Origin: Anaerohalosphaera lusitana
Lineage (GTDB): Bacteria > Planctomycetota > Phycisphaerae > Sedimentisphaerales > Anaerohalosphaeraceae
Assembly: GCF_002007645.1 (NCBI RefSeq)
Contig: NZ_CP019791.1
Location: forward strand, 2,790,001 to 2,854,000
Direction: 5' to 3'
DNA: 64,000 nt
Part shown: positions 1-8,857 of the stretch, one piece after another
Numbering within the stretch: the first letter of the stretch is position 1
Layout of the letters: each line of letters opens with the position of its first letter
The notes under the pieces: model-generated
Told to the model about the DNA's origin: nothing
The model's database searches: none
The model's input: the letters and a program-made list of their open reading frames with translations, nothing else
Position numbers and translations under genes: made by a program

Positions 1-181
1 TCTTTTGGCCATAGCAATGGCGACACTCCAATATCTAATACGTACAGCCAGAGGCGGATAAGTGGTTGTTAAGCGCACAGAATCCACTTGCCTGTACCGG
101 TAAACCGTCAGTTTAGTAGAACTGAATGCGGCATGCAACCTCAAAATCGGCTGAAGGTACAAATTTGTGCAGTATTTTACC

Positions 182-210
182 TTGACAAACAGCCATCAGC
201 AAGCTAATTA
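182..210 (+). promoter_or_regulatory. Predicted sigma-70 promoter of the rpmF-fab operon
   Basis: A perfect TTGACA (182-187) is followed after 17 bases by TAATTA (205-210), which fits a housekeeping promoter. It lies about 170 bases before the rpmF start, leaving a long leader. I see no gene, RNA or attenuator in the rest of positions 1-383. The assignment rests on motif match alone. Confidence 0.55.
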
Positions 211-383
211 GTCATCTTTTCAATTATTTGCTTTACTCTGCGGTGCCGGTTTGTTAATAAATCGGCTATTGATAGAGTTGCAGACAGCTAACGGGGTGCA
301 GATTGACTGCAATCTATTCCCTTGTTCGCGTAAAGCTTTATTGTATCTGATCTTAATGTAAGCTCAAGACGGAGTATTTTACC

Positions 384-572
384 ATGTTACCTAAGAAGAA
401 AATCAGCAAGGCGCGTACACGTACCAGACGCAGTCACCACGCTCTGGGTGCTACGAACTATTCGCTTTGCGCCAAGTGCGGCAATGCAAAACTGCCTCAC
501 GCTGCATGCGACAAATGCGGCTATGTTAATTCGAAGATCACTCTCGAGCTCGGCAAGGAGGAAACGAGCTAA
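384..572 (+). CDS. rpmF: 50S ribosomal protein L32
   Basis: Small basic protein (62 aa) of the large ribosomal subunit, matching the usual L32 length of about 55-65 aa. The N-terminus MLPKKKISKARTRTRRSHHA is the typical L32 start. Two CxxC pairs (CAKCG and CDKCG) show the zinc-binding form of L32, which suggests no zinc-free paralogue is needed here. It is the first gene of the operon and plsX starts 2 bases after its stop, the classic rpmF-plsX-fab arrangement of bacteria. This links ribosome synthesis to membrane lipid synthesis. The DUF177/YceD gene that often precedes rpmF is not seen in the 383 bases upstream. Confidence 0.95.
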   Translation: MLPKKKISKARTRTRRSHHALGATNYSLCAKCGNAKLPHAACDKCGYVNSKITLELGKEETS

Positions 573-574
573 AA

Positions 575-1588
575 ATGCGTATTGCTGTTGACGCTATGGG
601 TGGCGACCATGCCCCTGACGAGATAGTCAAGGGTGTGCTGGAAGCAAGGAAGTGCCTCGACAAGGAAGACGAGCTCGTTCTTATCGGTGTCAAAGAGAAG
701 ATTGAGCCTCATTTGCCTTCCAAATGGCGTTTCCCCTCCGGCTTGTCGGTGGTCGATGCGCCTGAGATAATAGGCATGGACGAAGCTCCAGTGGAAGCTC
801 TTCGCAAGAAGAAGAAGAGCTCGATCGCGCTTATGGCCAAAATGGCTGCGTCCGGGGAGTTTGACACAATTATATCGGCCGGCAATACCGGAGCCTGCGT
901 TGCTGCATGCCAGCTTCGCATGCGAAACCTGGAAGGTGTGAACCGACCGGGCATCGCTGTGACACTGCCTACGTTCGGCGGACCTGTGACGGTTTGCGAT
1001 GTGGGTGCCAATGTTGCGTGCAAACCCATTAATCTGTATCAGTACGCAGTTATGTCGAGCGTTTATGCAAGGCGTATGCTGGGCATTGAGAATCCCAGAG
1101 TAGCTCTGATGGGTATCGGGGCCGAAGCGGGTAAGGGCAACACACTGGTCAAGAGGACCAGAGAGCTGCTCGATGCCGACGAGAATATAAACTTTATCGG
1201 CAACATCGAAGGCCGTGATATTTTTGACGGCACATGCGATGTCGCGATCTGCGAAGGATTTGTCGGCAATGTCGTACTCAAGCTCACAGAGGGCCTGGTA
1301 GACGGCCTGTTTCGTGCTATAAAGCAGGAACTGCTGGACGAAGGTTTAAGGCTTGCAATGAAGTTCAAGCCCGTTATGATGCGCATCTATCAGAAGTATG
1401 ACTATCACGAGTACGGAGGTGCCCTTTTGCTTGGCGTTAACGGCAACAGCATCATCTGTCACGGTACCAGCAAGAGTCGTACCATCAAAAACGCTATTAT
1501 GGCGTCCAAAAAATTCGTTAATATGGAAATAAACGAGGCGATTGTCGAGTACTTGTCGACTTCCACAGTGAGGCCTAACAGTGAATGA
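575..1588 (+). CDS. plsX: Phosphate acyltransferase PlsX
   Basis: Converts acyl-ACP and phosphate to acyl-phosphate, the acyl donor for PlsY in glycerophospholipid synthesis; a peripheral membrane enzyme. The 337-aa length is normal for PlsX. The start MRIAVDAMGGDHAP carries the family signature, followed by the conserved SAGNTGA segment and a late EGFVGN motif. It overlaps fabH by 8 bases, so the two are probably translationally coupled. It sits between rpmF and fabH as in many bacteria, which supports the assignment. Confidence 0.95.
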   Translation: MRIAVDAMGGDHAPDEIVKGVLEARKCLDKEDELVLIGVKEKIEPHLPSKWRFPSGLSVVDAPEIIGMDEAPVEALRKKKKSSIALMAKMAASGEFDTIISAGNTGACVAACQLRMRNLEGVNRPGIAVTLPTFGGPVTVCDVGANVACKPINLYQYAVMSSVYARRMLGIENPRVALMGIGAEAGKGNTLVKRTRELLDADENINFIGNIEGRDIFDGTCDVAICEGFVGNVVLKLTEGLVDGLFRAIKQELLDEGLRLAMKFKPVMMRIYQKYDYHEYGGALLLGVNGNSIICHGTSKSRTIKNAIMASKKFVNMEINEAIVEYLSTSTVRPNSE

Positions 1589-2591
1589 GGCAAAGTTAGC
1601 AGGCGAATATTTCAATGCCGTAATCGCAGGCACTGGCAGCGCGGTTCCGGAAAATACATTGACCAATGAGGATCTGACCAAAATCGTCGATACATCCGAC
1701 GAGTGGATCAGCACGCGTACCGGGATGAAGGTGCGTCACATCTCCGGTGATGACGATACCACTGCGACGCTGGCGGCAAGTGCCTCCAAAGAGGCCCTTG
1801 CGGACGCAGGCGTTTCGGCAGAAGATGTGGATCTGATAATCTGTGCGACCATAACGCCGGAGATGGTGTTTCCGTCCACGGCATGCTTTGTGCAGGATAT
1901 GATCGGTGCAAAAAATGCATGGGCATTTGATCTTTCGGCTGCGTGCAGCGGGTTTGTTTACGCCCTTTCGGTTGCCACGCGATTTGTAACTTGCGGCAAG
2001 TATGACAATGTACTCGTTATCGGTGCTGAAACGCTCAGCAAGATAACTGATTACGAGGACCGCAACAGTTGCGTACTTTTCGGCGATGGTGCAGGCGCAG
2101 TGGTGCTCAAGAAATCCGAGCAAGGTGATGCAGGCGTTAAGTATAGCTGCAGCTGGTCCGACGGCAGCGGCTGGACGGCCTTGAATTGCCAGGCGTATGG
2201 TTCAAGGCACCCGGTCAGCAAGCCGCTTGACGATCCTAAGAAGGTTTATATGAATCTCAACGGCCGGGAAGTTTATCAGACGGCTGTACGGCGTATTGTC
2301 GAACTTGTCAATGAATGTCTGAACAAATGTAACCTCGATATCAGCGACATTGACATGTTTATTCCGCATCAGATGAATGCAAGAATTATTGAGTCTGTTG
2401 CTAAACGGCTCAAGTTCGGCAAGGACAACGTCTTTATTAATATTGAGAAGTACGGCAATACATCGGCAGCGTCAATACCGCTGGCCTTGGATGATTGCAT
2501 CAAGGATGGAAAAGTGAAATCAGGCGACACAATTCTGCTCGCTGCGTTTGGTGCGGGGCTGACGTGGGGAGCTACGGTTATTCAACTGTAG
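1581..2591 (+). CDS. fabH: Beta-ketoacyl-ACP synthase III
   Basis: Condenses acetyl-CoA with malonyl-ACP to start each fatty acid chain. The 336-aa protein has the nucleophile Cys122 in AACSGF, a later His in the IPHQMNARI motif and Asn in YGNTSAAS, so the Cys-His-Asn triad of KAS III is complete. The start overlaps the plsX end in a different frame. An apparent Shine-Dalgarno lies inside plsX. Nothing looks degraded. Its place between plsX and fabD is the standard cluster order. Confidence 0.95.
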   Translation: MNEAKLAGEYFNAVIAGTGSAVPENTLTNEDLTKIVDTSDEWISTRTGMKVRHISGDDDTTATLAASASKEALADAGVSAEDVDLIICATITPEMVFPSTACFVQDMIGAKNAWAFDLSAACSGFVYALSVATRFVTCGKYDNVLVIGAETLSKITDYEDRNSCVLFGDGAGAVVLKKSEQGDAGVKYSCSWSDGSGWTALNCQAYGSRHPVSKPLDDPKKVYMNLNGREVYQTAVRRIVELVNECLNKCNLDISDIDMFIPHQMNARIIESVAKRLKFGKDNVFINIEKYGNTSAASIPLALDDCIKDGKVKSGDTILLAAFGAGLTWGATVIQL

Positions 2592-2622
2592 CCAGTCGCT
2601 GAAATTTTGAGGAAGGTTCAGG

Positions 2623-3573
2623 ATGAAGACAGCATTTCTGTTTCCAGGACAGGGCGCTCAGTTCGTGGGCATGGGAAAGGATCTCGCGGAGGAATTCGAG
2701 GTTTGTGCGTCAGTGTTCGAAAAGGCCAACAGCATTGTCGGCTACGATCTTCGTGACATCTGCTTTAACGGTCCTGATGAAAAACTTAACAGCACGACCG
2801 TTTCACAGCCTGCAATTTTCACGATGTCCGCTGCGATACTGGAACTGCTGAAAACGCTGCCTGAGACAAAGGACATCAAGCCTGATGTTACAGCGGGGTT
2901 GAGTCTGGGTGAATATACGGCACTTTATGCAGCAGGCGTGATCAGCTTTGAGGACGGCTTGAAGCTCGTGCAGAAGCGCGGCAACGCGATGCAGGAAGCA
3001 GCCGACGCGACTGACGGCTCGATGGTGAGCATCATTGGACTGGAACCTGAAAAGGTCGATGAGCTGTGCGAAGAAGCCGCACAGGGCGAATTGCTCAAGG
3101 GCGCAAATTACAATTGCCCCGGCCAGGTCGTCGTGAGCGGTGCCAAGGGCGCCTGCGAGCGAGCGTTGGGTCTTGCTGAGAAATACGGCGCGATGAAGGC
3201 GGTAGAATTGAAGGTCGCCGGTGCGTTTCACACTGAGATGATGGCCCCTGCCGGAGACAAACTCAAGGACGCTCTGGATAGCTGCGATGTCAACGAGCCT
3301 GCGGATACCAAGGTGATCGCAAATGTGACGGCGGATTATTACAGTGATTCGCAGTCAATACGCAGCGGATTGGTTAATCAGCTCGTCAAGCCTATACTCT
3401 GGCAGAAATGCATGGAGAAGCTTCTGGGCGAGGGCGTGGAAGAGTTTTATGAGATCGGCCCGGGAAGGGTTTTGACTGGCCTTATGAGAAGAATCCACCG
3501 CAAGACACGGGTTAAGAATATAAGCAAGGCAGAGGCTGTAAAGGACCTCCAGGCCAAGCTCTCCGGTAAATAG
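2623..3573 (+). CDS. fabD: Malonyl-CoA:ACP transacylase
   Basis: Loads malonyl groups onto ACP for elongation. The 316-aa protein starts with the family motif FLFPGQGAQ and has the catalytic serine (Ser94) in GLSLGEY; the partner histidine lies in the GAFHTEMM segment. Length is normal. The ATG follows a clear GAGGAAGG ribosome binding site about 7 bases upstream. It is spaced 31 bases after fabH and belongs to the same operon. Confidence 0.95.
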   Translation: MKTAFLFPGQGAQFVGMGKDLAEEFEVCASVFEKANSIVGYDLRDICFNGPDEKLNSTTVSQPAIFTMSAAILELLKTLPETKDIKPDVTAGLSLGEYTALYAAGVISFEDGLKLVQKRGNAMQEAADATDGSMVSIIGLEPEKVDELCEEAAQGELLKGANYNCPGQVVVSGAKGACERALGLAEKYGAMKAVELKVAGAFHTEMMAPAGDKLKDALDSCDVNEPADTKVIANVTADYYSDSQSIRSGLVNQLVKPILWQKCMEKLLGEGVEEFYEIGPGRVLTGLMRRIHRKTRVKNISKAEAVKDLQAKLSGK

Positions 3574-3615
3574 AACAAGAATATCATTCTTTGATAGTTG
3601 GAGCAAAGTAACAAG

Positions 3616-4353
3616 ATGTCTGATAAGAGATTAGCAGTCGTCACAGGTGCCGCAAGAGGCATCGGACGAGCGATAGTAATGGAACTTCTGAATCAGGGCC
3701 ACGATGTTGTTGGTCTGGACATTAATACAGAACAGCTCGCTGAGCTTGAGAAAGCGTCCGGCGAGGCGGGTTATCAGGTCAAGACCGCAGCGGTTGACAT
3801 AACAGACACTGCGAAGCTGACCGAAACTCTGACCCAGATCGACAAAGACGGCGGCGGGATCGGTATTCTCGTCAACAACGCCGGGATTACCAGGGATAAA
3901 CTGATGATGCAGATGGACGAGGACGACTATGATATTCTGATGTCCGTCAATCTGCGTGCGGCGTTTATGGCGACCAAGGCTGTATTGCGATCGATGATCC
4001 GGAACAAGTTCGGCAGAATCATCAATATCAGCTCCGTTGCAGGCGTGATGGGGCAGGCAGGTTCGGCCAACTATGCGGCTAGCAAGTCGGGTTTGATCGG
4101 TATGTCGAAGTCTATCGCACGCGAAGTGGGCAAGAAAGGCGTAACCGCCAACTGTATCGCACCGGGCTTTATACAGACAGAGATGACGGAAGTACTCGCT
4201 GATGCGGTCAAGAAGGCTGCAATGCAGGCTATACCCATGAAAAAGCTCGGTAAACCCGAAGATATTGCGAAAACAGTAGCATTTCTTGCAAGCGATGACG
4301 CAGGGTACATCACAGGGCAGGTGCTCTGCGTTGACGGCGGGATGGCAATGTAA
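3616..4353 (+). CDS. fabG: 3-oxoacyl-ACP reductase
   Basis: NADPH-dependent reductase of the fatty acid elongation cycle, a classical short-chain dehydrogenase. The Rossmann motif TGAARGIG is near the N-terminus, NNAG follows in the middle, and the catalytic Ser-Tyr-Lys set is in SSVAG and YAASK. The C-terminal GGMAM is typical of FabG. I start at ATG 3616 (MSDKRLAV) rather than the in-frame TTG at 3598, because the GGAG at 3600-3603 would lie inside the longer version. That leaves a rather long spacer of about 12 bases, so the start is moderately sure. Confidence 0.93.
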   Translation: MSDKRLAVVTGAARGIGRAIVMELLNQGHDVVGLDINTEQLAELEKASGEAGYQVKTAAVDITDTAKLTETLTQIDKDGGGIGILVNNAGITRDKLMMQMDEDDYDILMSVNLRAAFMATKAVLRSMIRNKFGRIINISSVAGVMGQAGSANYAASKSGLIGMSKSIAREVGKKGVTANCIAPGFIQTEMTEVLADAVKKAAMQAIPMKKLGKPEDIAKTVAFLASDDAGYITGQVLCVDGGMAM

Positions 4354-4491
4354 GAAAAATGTAAAAAAGTGTTTGTAACGATGACACAACGCCGGTATAT
4401 TACCGCGGAAAAGTGTGGTAAAGTTGGGCTGAGTGGCCCAAATCGTATTTGAGAAAAGATATTTAACCGTTTGATTTTAAAGGAGATACCA

Positions 4492-4752
4492 GTGGCTGAT
4501 ATTGATGTTGCACAGATCGAAGCCAAGGTGATCGAGATCGTAAGCGAACAGATGGGTGTCGATAAGAGCGAAGTTACTCGCGACACTTCCTTCATCAATG
4601 ATCTTAATGCGGATTCGCTGGACACTGTCGAGCTCGTCATGGAATTTGAAGATGCTTTTGATACGAGCATTCCTGATGAAGAAGCTGAGAAGATCCAGAC
4701 GGTTGGAGCGGCTATTGACTATATCGTTAAGGTCGCCAACGAGAACGAATAA
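4492..4752 (+). CDS. acpP: Acyl carrier protein
   Basis: Carries growing acyl chains on a 4'-phosphopantetheine arm. The 86-aa acidic protein has the modification site Ser42 in the conserved DSLDTVEL motif, and the helix IPDEEAEKI that binds FabH/FabD-type partners. I choose the GTG start at 4492 because AAGGAG sits 7 bases upstream; the in-frame start at 4471 would put that site inside the gene. A 138-base gap separates it from fabG, enough for an internal promoter that would raise ACP expression, although I cannot point to clear -35/-10 boxes. Confidence 0.95.
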   Translation: MADIDVAQIEAKVIEIVSEQMGVDKSEVTRDTSFINDLNADSLDTVELVMEFEDAFDTSIPDEEAEKIQTVGAAIDYIVKVANENE

Positions 4753-4769
4753 CTAAACTATAGAATCTC

Positions 4770-6014
4770 ATGAGCAGACGTCGAGTAGTAATAACAGGTT
4801 TGGGCTGTGTAACGTCGCTGGCTTCATCTTCGGATAAGCTTTTCGCCTCACTTTGTGAAGGCAAGAGCGGAATATCCAAGATCGAATGCTTCGACACCGC
4901 AGAATACCCCGTCAAGTTCGGTGGCGAAGTCAAGGACTTTGAGATCTCCGAATGGATAAGTACCCGCGAAGGCAGACGAATGGACCGTTTCACGCAGATG
5001 GCACTTGCCTCTGCTATTCAGGCTGTCGAAGACAGCGGGTTGAAGTTTGAGGGTGAAGACGCCGAACGGACCAGTGTGATCATCGGTTCGGGCATTGGAG
5101 GCCTCAAGGAGATCGAAGAGCAGCACATCAGATTGCTTGAAAAGGGACCGAGGAAGGTATCGCCCTTCTGTGTTCCGAAGCTGATGGGCAACGCAGCGAG
5201 CGGGTGTGTTTCTATACACTATGGGCTCAAGGGCCCGAACATGTGTGTGGTGACTGCATGTGCTTCTGCGGGTAATGCGATTGGTGAAGCTTTCTACAAT
5301 GTTCTGTCCGGCCGAAGTGATATTTCGGTTACGGGCGGCAGTGAAGCAGCTCTTACGCCGATCGGTCTTGCTTCGTTCTGCTCTTTGAAATCGCTCAGTA
5401 CGCGTAACGATGATCCGACCAATGCATCACGTCCGTTTGATAAGGATCGTGACGGTTTTGTGCTTTCCGAAGGTGCCGGCATCGTCGTCATCGAGGAATA
5501 CGAGCACGCCAAAAAACGCGGTGCTGATATTTACTGCGAACTGCTTGGGTATGGCGCGACTGGTGACGCTCATCATATTACAGCACCTGAGCCGGAAGGT
5601 CTCGGAGCTGGTGAGGCTATGAAGCTGGCACTGAAGGACAGCGGTCTCAATCCCGGGCAGATCGACTATATCAACGCTCACGGGACAAGTACGCAGTTGA
5701 ATGATGTCGCTGAAAGCAAGGCTATTCGTAAGGTTTTCGGTGACGACGCTTACAATTTGGCTGTCAGTTCTACTAAGAGCTGTCTTGGTCACCTGCTGGG
5801 TGCCAGCGGCGGTGTTGAGCTGATCGCGACATCCAAGGCGATCAAGGAAAGTGTGATACCTCCTACTGCGAACCTTGAAAACGTCGATCCGGAATGTGAC
5901 GTCAAAATGGACTTTGTGCCAAAGGATGCTCGAGAGAAGGAAGTCAACTACGCGATGAGTAATTCGCTTGGTTTCGGCGGACATAACTGCAGTCTGGTAG
6001 TCGGCAAGGTGTGA
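4770..6014 (+). CDS. fabF: Beta-ketoacyl-ACP synthase II
   Basis: Elongates acyl-ACP by condensation with malonyl-ACP. The 414-aa length is normal. The nucleophile Cys164 lies in VTACASAG, and the two catalytic histidines in NAHGTST and LGHLLGASG are present. The C-terminal SLGFGGHN loop is typical. It starts 17 bases after acpP and is the last gene of the operon, with a strong terminator 28 bases downstream. Confidence 0.95.
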   Translation: MSRRRVVITGLGCVTSLASSSDKLFASLCEGKSGISKIECFDTAEYPVKFGGEVKDFEISEWISTREGRRMDRFTQMALASAIQAVEDSGLKFEGEDAERTSVIIGSGIGGLKEIEEQHIRLLEKGPRKVSPFCVPKLMGNAASGCVSIHYGLKGPNMCVVTACASAGNAIGEAFYNVLSGRSDISVTGGSEAALTPIGLASFCSLKSLSTRNDDPTNASRPFDKDRDGFVLSEGAGIVVIEEYEHAKKRGADIYCELLGYGATGDAHHITAPEPEGLGAGEAMKLALKDSGLNPGQIDYINAHGTSTQLNDVAESKAIRKVFGDDAYNLAVSSTKSCLGHLLGASGGVELIATSKAIKESVIPPTANLENVDPECDVKMDFVPKDAREKEVNYAMSNSLGFGGHNCSLVVGKV

Positions 6015-6041
6015 TTAGTTTCCGAGCCTAAAGTTTTTCAG

Positions 6042-6067
6042 AGCCCCGCTTCGTCGGGGCTTTTTTT
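6042..6067 (+). terminator. Rho-independent terminator of the fab operon
   Basis: AGCCCCG (6042-6048) pairs perfectly with CGGGGCT (6055-6061) around the stable loop CTTCGT, followed by a run of T to 6067. The IS element begins 2 bases later, at 6069, so the insertion left the fab operon and its terminator intact. Confidence 0.92.
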
Positions 6068-6068
6068 A

Positions 6069-7376
6069 GGTTCATCACGGAATACCGGGGAATGCTGCTC
6101 TTATTCTCAGGAAGAAATATTCATCGTCTCGGTAGCCGTATGCCTGTCGCTTGATGGTTTTGATCTTGTTATTGATCCCCTCCAGCAGTGACGTATGCAG
6201 CGGCCATCTGCTGTGTGCGATGATTCCGGCGGCGTATTTGCTCAGCCTTTTGGCAAACTTCATCAGCGGCTCAATCCCGCTTTGCATGGCTCGATCGAGC
6301 CACTGACCCCAGCACGATTCGGCGGCCTTGCGATCGCTCAGATTCCACAGCAGCTTGAGATCGTCCTTCATCACATAGGTCGTCATCAGCGATTCGTTGG
6401 CTGCCAGCAGCTCATCGAGGCGAACCAGATCCTCGGGCTTTTCGATGTTCTCACGATTGCGAAGCAGCAGCCATCGCGAACCCTTGATCACCCTGCGAGC
6501 GGGCTTGTCGTCTCTCAGCCGATTGGCCTGATCGACCCTGACCCGATCGATAACTTCACGGCCGTACTTGGCCACGACATGGAACAGATCATAAACTATT
6601 TCAGCCTGCGGACAATGCAGCTGAACCTCCTGCTCGAAGCTGGCGTTCATGTCCATCGCTACTGCTTTGATGTCTTTGCAGCGGTCGCCGAGCATTTCGA
6701 AGAATGGCCTGATAGAGGCTCTCGAACGCCCTCGTCCCACCCAGAGCACTTTCTTGCAGGTCGGGTCGATGATGACCGTTGCATATCTGTGGCCCTTTTG
6801 AATGGCAAATTCATCCATCGCCAGCAGCTCGACATTTGACAGGTCGACAGGGCCGAGCTTCTTCTTGAGATGACGCTTGTGGATGTCCTTGACGGTCGAC
6901 CAGGACAGCGAAAAATACTCAGACACATGCTTTATGCTCATCACATCACACAGCCGGGCGACCGATTCTACCAGCCGGGTGGTGTGGCGGCTGTAACGGT
7001 CCAGCCAGGAGATTCGTTCAAGCTTCGGCCCGCATCTGGGGCACAGCAGACGCCTTCGGTGAACGAGCAGGTGGGTAGTCTTGTCGAAGACCGGCAGATC
7101 GCGGATCCAACGCTGGACGGTCTCGTGAACGCTGCTGCATTCCTGGCCGCAGCCGTCACAGGTTCCGAATCCATTTTCCGGGATCAATTCGACCCAGAAT
7201 TCACGGCCTTTCTTAGCAGGCCCAACAGTTCCAACACGATATCCTTCCCATTGGCCGAGTTTTTTGATAAGATGTTGTCCAGTCAACGGCAGTCTCCTTT
7301 GAGCTAATAGTCGGGTAACTAAAAGCTACAAAGTACTGCCGTTGATGTCTATTTCCCCGATATTCCGTGATGAACC
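6069..7376 (-). mobile_element. ISL3-family insertion sequence, copy 1
   Basis: A 1308-bp element bounded by 24-bp inverted repeats beginning GGTTCATCACGGAATA at both ends, with 23 of 24 positions matching. It carries one transposase gene. The second copy at 20143-21450 has the same length, and the only difference I noticed is one silent base (G at about 6142 versus A at about 20216). Unlike copy 2, its flanks (TTTTTTTA on the left, TTATTTTT on the right) are not an exact 8-bp duplication. Together with the truncated gene at its right edge, this suggests a deletion or recombination at this copy. Confidence 0.92.
6075..7286 (-). CDS. ISL3-family transposase (copy 1)
   Basis: DDE transposase of the ISL3 group (IS204/IS1001/IS1096/IS1165), 403 aa, the usual size. 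The N-terminal zinc finger has paired cysteines (CDGCGQEC, then CPRCG). A helix-turn-helix lies around residues 120-140. The catalytic acids are visible in LLAMDEFA, VAMDMNAS and, near the C-terminus, LLEGINNKIK. Start is TTG at 7286 with AAAGGAGA 8 bases upstream. The C-terminus reaches almost to the left inverted repeat. The protein is identical to that of copy 2, so both are probably active or very recently copied. Confidence 0.93.
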   Translation of the reverse strand: MTGQHLIKKLGQWEGYRVGTVGPAKKGREFWVELIPENGFGTCDGCGQECSSVHETVQRWIRDLPVFDKTTHLLVHRRRLLCPRCGPKLERISWLDRYSRHTTRLVESVARLCDVMSIKHVSEYFSLSWSTVKDIHKRHLKKKLGPVDLSNVELLAMDEFAIQKGHRYATVIIDPTCKKVLWVGRGRSRASIRPFFEMLGDRCKDIKAVAMDMNASFEQEVQLHCPQAEIVYDLFHVVAKYGREVIDRVRVDQANRLRDDKPARRVIKGSRWLLLRNRENIEKPEDLVRLDELLAANESLMTTYVMKDDLKLLWNLSDRKAAESCWGQWLDRAMQSGIEPLMKFAKRLSKYAAGIIAHSRWPLHTSLLEGINNKIKTIKRQAYGYRDDEYFFLRIRAAFPGIP

Positions 7377-7597
7377 TTATTTTTTAAGGTATGCCGCCTA
7401 ATACTTTCAACAAAAAAAATCAATACCGCAGAAAAACCACACAAGAATAAAGCTATATAAGCAAGATAACTTCCGATAAGAAGGGTAAACGCCTCTTTGA
7501 AAGAGAAGAGATGCCATGTAGCATAAGTACATAACAAAGCAACAAAAAGACAGCACCATACTACTATTGAAAAATCTGAAATTGCTGTTTTTTTCAT
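7349..7597 (-). pseudogene. Small two-helix membrane protein, C-terminus cut by the IS; possible immunity protein
   Basis: Starts at ATG 7597 (MKKTAISDF) with GGAAGG 7 bases upstream; a longer TTG start at 7621 is less likely. Two hydrophobic segments are visible, about residues 8-30 and 36-63. The last residues (about HHGISGK) are read from the IS inverted repeat, so the original C-terminus is lost. It follows the RHS toxin tail by about 30 bases in the same direction, the position of an immunity gene in polymorphic toxin loci. The immunity role is inference from position only; I do not recognise the family. Confidence 0.5.
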
Positions 7598-7626
7598 CTT
7601 TGTACCTTCCAGTTCTATCAAAGATA

Positions 7627-8385
7627 TTATGGCAAATTTCTACGGATGTCATCTTCCAATCGGTCTCCCCAGGCATCACCGGCTCCACTGTCAATATCCC
7701 TAATACTTTCCTCGTCTTCTCGTTCCCAAAATCTCCCTTGATTAGCATAGAAATTACCCGCAAGACGCATACCTATCCAACCGCCATAACCTAAGTGATA
7801 CACTCCTGCATAACCTGCAATGTAATTTCCAAATTCATTTGCACTCATAACCTTTCCATCGACAATGAATGTGTCATTAAGACGGCCATTGCCAGAAAAA
7901 TCATATTTCCCATTGGTAGCATGCTACGATGGGTGCCAAGGGAAAGCTCTTACCTCAGCTAATATCTCTTCGGTCTCTGCTTCATCATGATCTTTTCCAC
8001 ACAACCCCCACGGATCCACAAAGTTAAGCGGATTATTTCCGACGTATGTGTACATATTCATGCCGTCGGCGTAGCCTATGGGGTCGGGCTGGAGGAATCG
8101 GCCGAGGGTTGGGCTGTACATGCGGGCGCGGTAGTAGTACAGGCCGGTCTCGGGATCGTAGCGTCTGCCGGTGTACATGTAGGGGTTGCCGTATGCTGAG
8201 CTTGAAAGTGTAACATCGTCCCCGTCACCCCAGATGCCATTGACCGGCGAATGGATAGTGGTCACACCGAACGCATCGTAGGAGTACTTTTCGACGATGC
8301 TGCCGCTGGAATTTGAAAGAGCAACCACGCTGCCGAGTCCATCGTAGTGGTACCAGTAGTATACCGCCAAACCGGACACAGTCAA
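7627..8385 (-). pseudogene. RHS-repeat protein C-terminal fragment with toxin-like tip, interrupted by one amber stop
   Basis: The first part (8385 to about 7927) is a clear RHS core end: YHYDGLGSVVALSN, RYDPETGLYYYRARMYSP and GRFLQPDPIGY, closing with NPLNFVDPWGL. The variable tip then continues in the same frame through a TAG at about 7924-7926 and reads on to a stop at 7627 with no other interruption. So one point mutation separates the RHS core from a tip of about 110 residues rich in Gly, Asp and Glu. The 5' end is also missing: no RHS repeats precede 8385. RHS proteins carry C-terminal toxins in contact-dependent or secreted competition systems. Here only the tail remains, probably brought in by recombination. 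The toxin type is not recognised. Confidence 0.75.
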
Positions 8386-8491
8386 GGTATATTGTGCCTA
8401 TTTGCCGTAATCACGCTTACTCTTCTCGACAAAACGATCCCTATTTGCTATACTCTAACACACACCGTAACCAAGGGAGACTTTGAATAGA

Positions 8492-8857
8492 ATGAGCGGC
8501 ATTGAAAACATAAACGACGATTTCAAACGGGCACTCCTCGAGACCATTCCCTGCTCGGTCTTCATCATAGACAACGCAGGCCGGATCATATACTGGAACA
8601 GATCCATTCAGCAGCTCACCGGCTACACCGCCGACGAGGTCCTGGGCTCAGGTTGCGAAAATCTCAAGCTCACCATCTGCGATGAAGGCTCACCGGCAAC
8701 CTCCATCTGTGCCCATCTGCCCAAAGACAGCGAACACCAAATGGAATGCGAGATCCGCCGCAAGGACGGCTCAGTGGTCCCGGTAGTACGCACAAGCAAG
8801 CCCGTCAGGGACTCACGAGGCGAAAACATCGGCGCCATAGAGGCACTCTCGGCGTGA
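8492..8857 (+). CDS. Stand-alone PAS domain protein
   Basis: A 121-aa single PAS fold: FIIDNAGRIIYWNRSIQQLTG is the typical PAS core helix/strand region (residues about 25-45), and RRKDGSVVPVV with GAIEAL forms the C-terminal PAC strands. It would bind a small ligand, haem or flavin, or act as a protein contact domain. A cysteine pair in the middle (SGCENL, LTICDE) could matter for a cofactor. Start ATG 8492 has AGGGAGA 11 bases upstream; a TTG at 8483 is possible. No output domain follows: the frame closes just where a DUF302 remnant begins in another frame. The gene may be a truncated sensor fused to debris by deletion. Confidence 0.7.
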   Translation: MSGIENINDDFKRALLETIPCSVFIIDNAGRIIYWNRSIQQLTGYTADEVLGSGCENLKLTICDEGSPATSICAHLPKDSEHQMECEIRRKDGSVVPVVRTSKPVRDSRGENIGAIEALSA

